A DNA stretch of 64,000 bases, taken from NCBI GenBank assembly GCA_013368315.1, contig JAACJM010000006.1, positions 930,001 through 994,000 of the forward strand, written 5' to 3'. Positions 60,570 to 64,000 of the stretch are shown piece by piece. The position numbers were made by a program, and so were the translations under genes. The notes under the pieces were generated by a model, which was not told the DNA's origin, ran no database searches, and saw only the letters and a list, made by a program, of their open reading frames with translations. Within the stretch, counting starts at the first letter, position 1, and each line of letters starts with the position of its first letter. This DNA is from Tetrapyrgos nigripes. Taxonomy: Eukaryota > Basidiomycota > Agaricomycetes > Agaricales > Campanellaceae.

Positions 60570-61738
60570 GTATTAGGAGAGACTAACAGTCTGCCGGTTC
60601 TGGAAGCTCGAAGCTTGAAGCTCCGTTTACATATCACCACACTTGCTGGCAATGTTTTACCCCAAGGTCTCTATGCGTACTCTCAACCTAGTCGCAACAT
60701 AATTCTCTGGCTCATTTCGCAACGATCAAGACGCCTCAGAGTCGCAGGACTCAGGGGTCACCTTAATGGTACAGTGTACACCGCACTAGTTTAAAAGCTA
60801 TCTTCCCTGACTCCAATTTACTGTCATGATGCCAACCCATTAATTCTGGCGCTGATAGCTAGTGTTATTTGGTATAACACCTGTTGGCGCGTTCTAGATC
60901 TTCGGAACGGGCTTCATCGAGTTTATGGATTGCAATTGCCGTTTCAAGGTTCACTTTGGGCGCCAGTTAGGAAGGGAGAATGCATATGGGTCCATTCAAC
61001 TTTCCAAATGGAAAGACGAAATTGCCGAACGTGTCTCGGTGCCTCTCAAGCGAAACCTGAAATGATTCAACAGTACGAGCACAGCCCCTCAAGTTGTTCC
61101 TAGCCTCTCATCTTCATCGATATCCGCCGTCATACTCGTACTAATGGTAGCATCGATCACTATTCTGCTGTATATGTTACCATCTCATGTTGGTCTCCTC
61201 GTTTAAATTGAAGTCAGGCTGATCTTCTAGGATCGATAGAATCCTCAAGGTGTAATTAACTTATGCCCTAGAGTCTCTGCTGGGTCGAATGTTTCAAGCA
61301 CATGCGCTCTCAAAGTTCAAGAAAACTATTGCCAACCAACTTGAAGATAACGATCAGGACGAAACTCCCTGGACATATTACAGAGGCGATATCCATGAGG
61401 GCACCGCACTTCTGGCAGCAGCTCACTGTCACGGCCCAAGTATTTCCTATTTTCTATCTGCTATGGTCTATCTCCTAGTTCTTGGAGTTCTTGGTTGCTT
61501 TCTCATTTGTCGTCAGTCCAATGAATTTTTATCCATTTACAGTCTACTCTATAATGACATTGCAGTATAAAAGCCAAGCTTTTTGGCAGTGGAGTGCAAG
61601 AACTCAGCCCTCGAGACGACAACAAAGCATCGACACCTTCTCATTCTCAAGTTAGTGCCTTTACTTTCAACGTTCTCCTCACCTCCCATTGACCAAGATT
61701 GACTGGTACTTCATGCATATAGCTCTTCAATCACTACG
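60570..61738. other. No supported gene
   Basis: Intergenic. A frame at 61289-61570 has a hydrophobic C-terminal segment but no recognisable domain and no convincing start context. Confidence 0.4.
61566..61572 (+). promoter_or_regulatory. TATA box of the secreted-protein gene
   Basis: TATAAAA lies about 170 bases before the ATG at 61739, followed by a pyrimidine-rich leader that may contain a 5'-UTR intron. Confidence 0.5.
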
Positions 61739-62201
61739 ATGAAACTTGCTACAACCATTGTCATCACTGCACTCACTCTTGTGGGCTACGTCAGCGCACA
61801 AGGGGCTCTCATCGAGGACCTTTCAAGAGAGCCTCAGATTTGCTCCTCCGTTGTGAGCAGTACCTTCTTTGCGTCGAATGATGGAGAATGCTATGTCAGT
61901 TCAACGTTCATCCCTAAATTCCCGTGTCCAAGAATTTCTCGCTGACCATTTTGTCTGCAATTTCCAGCCCCATGATGGTCTGACTCCCTTGAGACTTGGG
62001 AGTGATGTGAGTGAGGATTGTGCAGGTAAGTAATGACTCAAGTCCCGGCCATTGAAGTACTGAGCTCTGATCATGACGTACTTCTTTTTCATGCGTTTAG
62101 TGACCTTCTACACCGATGGGGATTGCACCTCAAGTCCATCTATTGCAACTGTCGGAGCTTGCTTTGTTGACATCCAATCGTTCTCTATTGATTGCTCCTA
62201 A
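61739..62201 (+). CDS. Small secreted cysteine-containing protein
   Basis: Three exons (61739-61894, 61968-62025, 62101-62201) sum to 315 nt, encoding 104 residues. The first ~20 residues are a classical signal peptide (MKLATTIVITALTLVGYVSA) with a likely cut after Ala20. The mature part is about 84 residues with six cysteines (in QICSS, GECY, EDCA, GDCT, GACF, IDCS), which could form three disulfides. No further domain is recognised. Small secreted proteins like this are common in agaric fungi; a role in hyphal surface or host/substrate contact is possible but not shown. Confidence 0.88.
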
Positions 62202-62747
62202 GGATGAGATTGGCTTGGTCCTTGGTCCTTGGTAGAAAAAAAAGATCTGCTGGATTTTGATGGTGGCGTACTTGCCTGGGCTAGGAATATCTTCTTATCT
62301 GCACGATAAGTAGCAAGTAGTGCCCATTCTCATATGGATCCCTTTTCTTACTTTGGCTTTTTGACGGCCAAGCGCAGATGTCTCTTCGCGTGCCTTACTC
62401 CTCGGAGTGGTACTTAATTCACTCAGACTTCGTACAGGGTCGGTTGATAGCAGCCTAACTAGTGAATATTAGTGCGGGAAGCTTGGGTGTCACTGGTTCT
62501 GATTCTGATCTTGGAAATGCCTCAGTCACTCGGCGCAGTGTCTGCGCATTTCCGGGAAGACTTCCGTATTAGGATGCCCCCTATTCAAAAATGACATCAT
62601 GGTAACAGGCACACATGATGGACTCCACCAGGAGCCGAACACGCCGAGCAAATTGTTCGGCTAAAAAAAATCCTTAAAGCTCGGAAGCTCGGACTGACTT
62701 TTCCGAGCTGTCCTACATTCTTCTAGTCCACTACTTTGATGTCTAGA
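62202..62747. other. No supported gene
   Basis: Intergenic region between the secreted-protein gene and the transporter gene. Confidence 0.5.
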
Positions 62748-64000
62748 ATGGCAGAGACCAAGGTGAGTCTCTCTAGCTGTTCCAGGTGTTCCCAATGCTG
62801 ACTGCCGGACAACAGAGCGAACAGGACATCGAGAGAGCCTTCAACGATTCGTCCAACTTGGATTTGACTGCGAAAGAGGATGGTGTTTCTGCGATCTATG
62901 AGGCCAAAAGTCGATTGAGTACGTGTCTGGAACCACCCAGTGGTCTATGAGCCTAATCTTTTGCCTTTCAGTCAACGATCATTTGCAGAATGAGTACGCG
63001 TCTGGCTCCTATTTCATCTCGCGTTTGTCTCACTGTTGCACAGGATCGGCTTTGGGCGTTATCAAATTCAGCTCTTTCTCTTGACAGGCTTGGGATGGGC
63101 AGCTGACAGTGCGTGTTCTCTTTTCTTGCCTGGATACAATGCCTTATATTGCTATTTGCCCAGATATCTGGCTACAGGGTGTAGCTATCATCCTACCACA
63201 AATCCAGAAAGAATTGAATCCGTCACGCGTGGAATTTGCTACCCTATCTCTCTACGTCGGTCTGATTCTTGGCGCTACCACCTGGGGCATTCTAGCTGAC
63301 CTGATTGGAAGAAAACTGAGCTTCAACATCACTCTGTTCATCGGGGGCGTCTTCGGTGTAGCAGCGGGTGGTGCGAACAACTTTACGACCTTGGCAGCAT
63401 TGGTAGCTTGTGTAGGATTCGGTGTCGGTGGAAAGTGGGTATATATTTGGCCATGTCGCGCTTATCCTCGTTCTGATATCTCGCATTGATAGCCTTCCCG
63501 TTGACGGTATGTTGCCATTCATTTTTCCTCCCGCTTTGCGTCTGATCGTCCTTAGGCGCCATCTTTCTGGAGCATGTCCCTCAATCCCATCAAGTGAGTA
63601 GTGTTACGGTATTCTCATGACTTGCACACCCTTTTCTCCATTCCTGGAAACCTGTCTTTCCGCTACCTGTTGTTGATGCTCTCTCATCTTTCCCATCTAT
63701 TCGTCTGAAAAATTGCGAACTGACCAAAATTTTATTCCTCTTCTCCCCTATCCATATACCATTATGCGATGTCGTAACCCGCTTATATCGGCCCCCTACT
63801 GCCTATCCCCGTATATATGCGCCATTTCCTTGCGCATTCCGAAATCCGAAATCCTCCTCCTCCGGACCTGACCCGCATGTACCTACCTCGCACTTCCTAT
63901 ATGCTCCTCTACACCTCCCAACGCGCATACATCCCAACTACGGCACGATGTTGACGCAATAGTGGCTCCTAACACTGCTTTCCGCATGGTGGGCTCTTGG
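62748..64000 (+). CDS. MFS transporter, 5' part (continues beyond the window)
   Basis: Exons 62748-62762, 62816-62918, 62972-62993, 63044-63108, 63164-63434, 63493-63506, 63556-63593 and 63963-64000+ keep one frame. The protein has a ~50-residue hydrophilic N-terminus, then GFGRYQIQLFLLTGLGWAAD (helix 1) and a second helix with IWLQGVAIILPQIQKEL. The MFS signature between helices 2 and 3 is GILADLIGRK, followed by VGGNLPVDGAIFLEHVP and WLLTLLSAWWALG. This pattern matches the SP/SV2-like transporter group at the plasma membrane. The substrate is not predictable. Intron 7 is 369 nt, much longer than the others (about 49-58 nt). Confidence 0.92.

Overview
The window looks like a transposon-rich stretch of an Agaricomycete (mushroom-forming basidiomycete) nuclear genome. 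Three things point there. The host genes carry many short GT-AG introns (eleven in each P450). The repeats include chromodomain Ty3/gypsy, Ty1/copia, hAT and Tc1/mariner-like elements and a degenerate integrase-core family common in agarics. Young repeats decay mainly at CpG sites, as expected under cytosine methylation. I cannot name the species. I found no tRNA, rRNA or CRISPR array by eye.

Layout. 1-5.8 kb holds no gene I can support and one small TIR element. 5.8-7.3 kb is a hAT element with a second hAT nested in it, each with an exact 8-bp target duplication. 8.2-16.2 kb is a complete Ty3/gypsy chromovirus (minus strand, 516-bp LTRs, 5-bp target duplication GCAAT) with gag, pol and a small third ORF; pol carries three in-frame stops. 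16.6-19.4 kb has diverged tandem repeats and a broken integrase-core gene. 20.5-27.7 kb is a host-gene island with three minus-strand genes: an extended-SDR/epimerase-like enzyme, a zinc-independent MDR oxidoreductase and a full-length cytochrome P450 (copy A).

27.9-42 kb is a nest of copia remnants. The 5' LTR of one copia is split by a 6.96-kb DNA element. That element has ~0.6-kb terminal inverted repeats and a core of ~5.7 kb of 22-bp minisatellite. A solo LTR interrupts this copia's reverse transcriptase, and a second copia in the opposite direction follows. 42.4-50.4 kb is bounded by two inverted 446-bp solo LTRs whose target duplications are exchanged, which shows that the ~7.1 kb between them was inverted by LTR-LTR recombination. 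Inside are several copies of a ~1.5-kb repeat and a mariner-like element with long inverted repeats. 50.4-54.2 kb is degenerate.

54.2-59.8 kb holds P450 copy B, a segmental duplicate of copy A that carries along the upstream region of the oxidoreductase but not its coding sequence, and the more diverged P450 copy C. 60.4 kb has a 133-bp hairpin MITE. 61.7-62.2 kb encodes a 104-residue secreted cysteine-containing protein, and from 62.75 kb to the window end lies the 5' part of an MFS transporter gene.

The P450s, MDR oxidoreductase, SDR enzyme and MFS transporter could belong to one oxidative or secondary-metabolism neighbourhood now split by transposons; this is inference. The most unusual object is the 22-bp minisatellite carried by the inverted-repeat element: nearly all its unit-to-unit variation falls at three CpG dinucleotides, so it reads as a record of methylation-driven decay. 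Its long ORFs in all six frames are by-products of the repeat.
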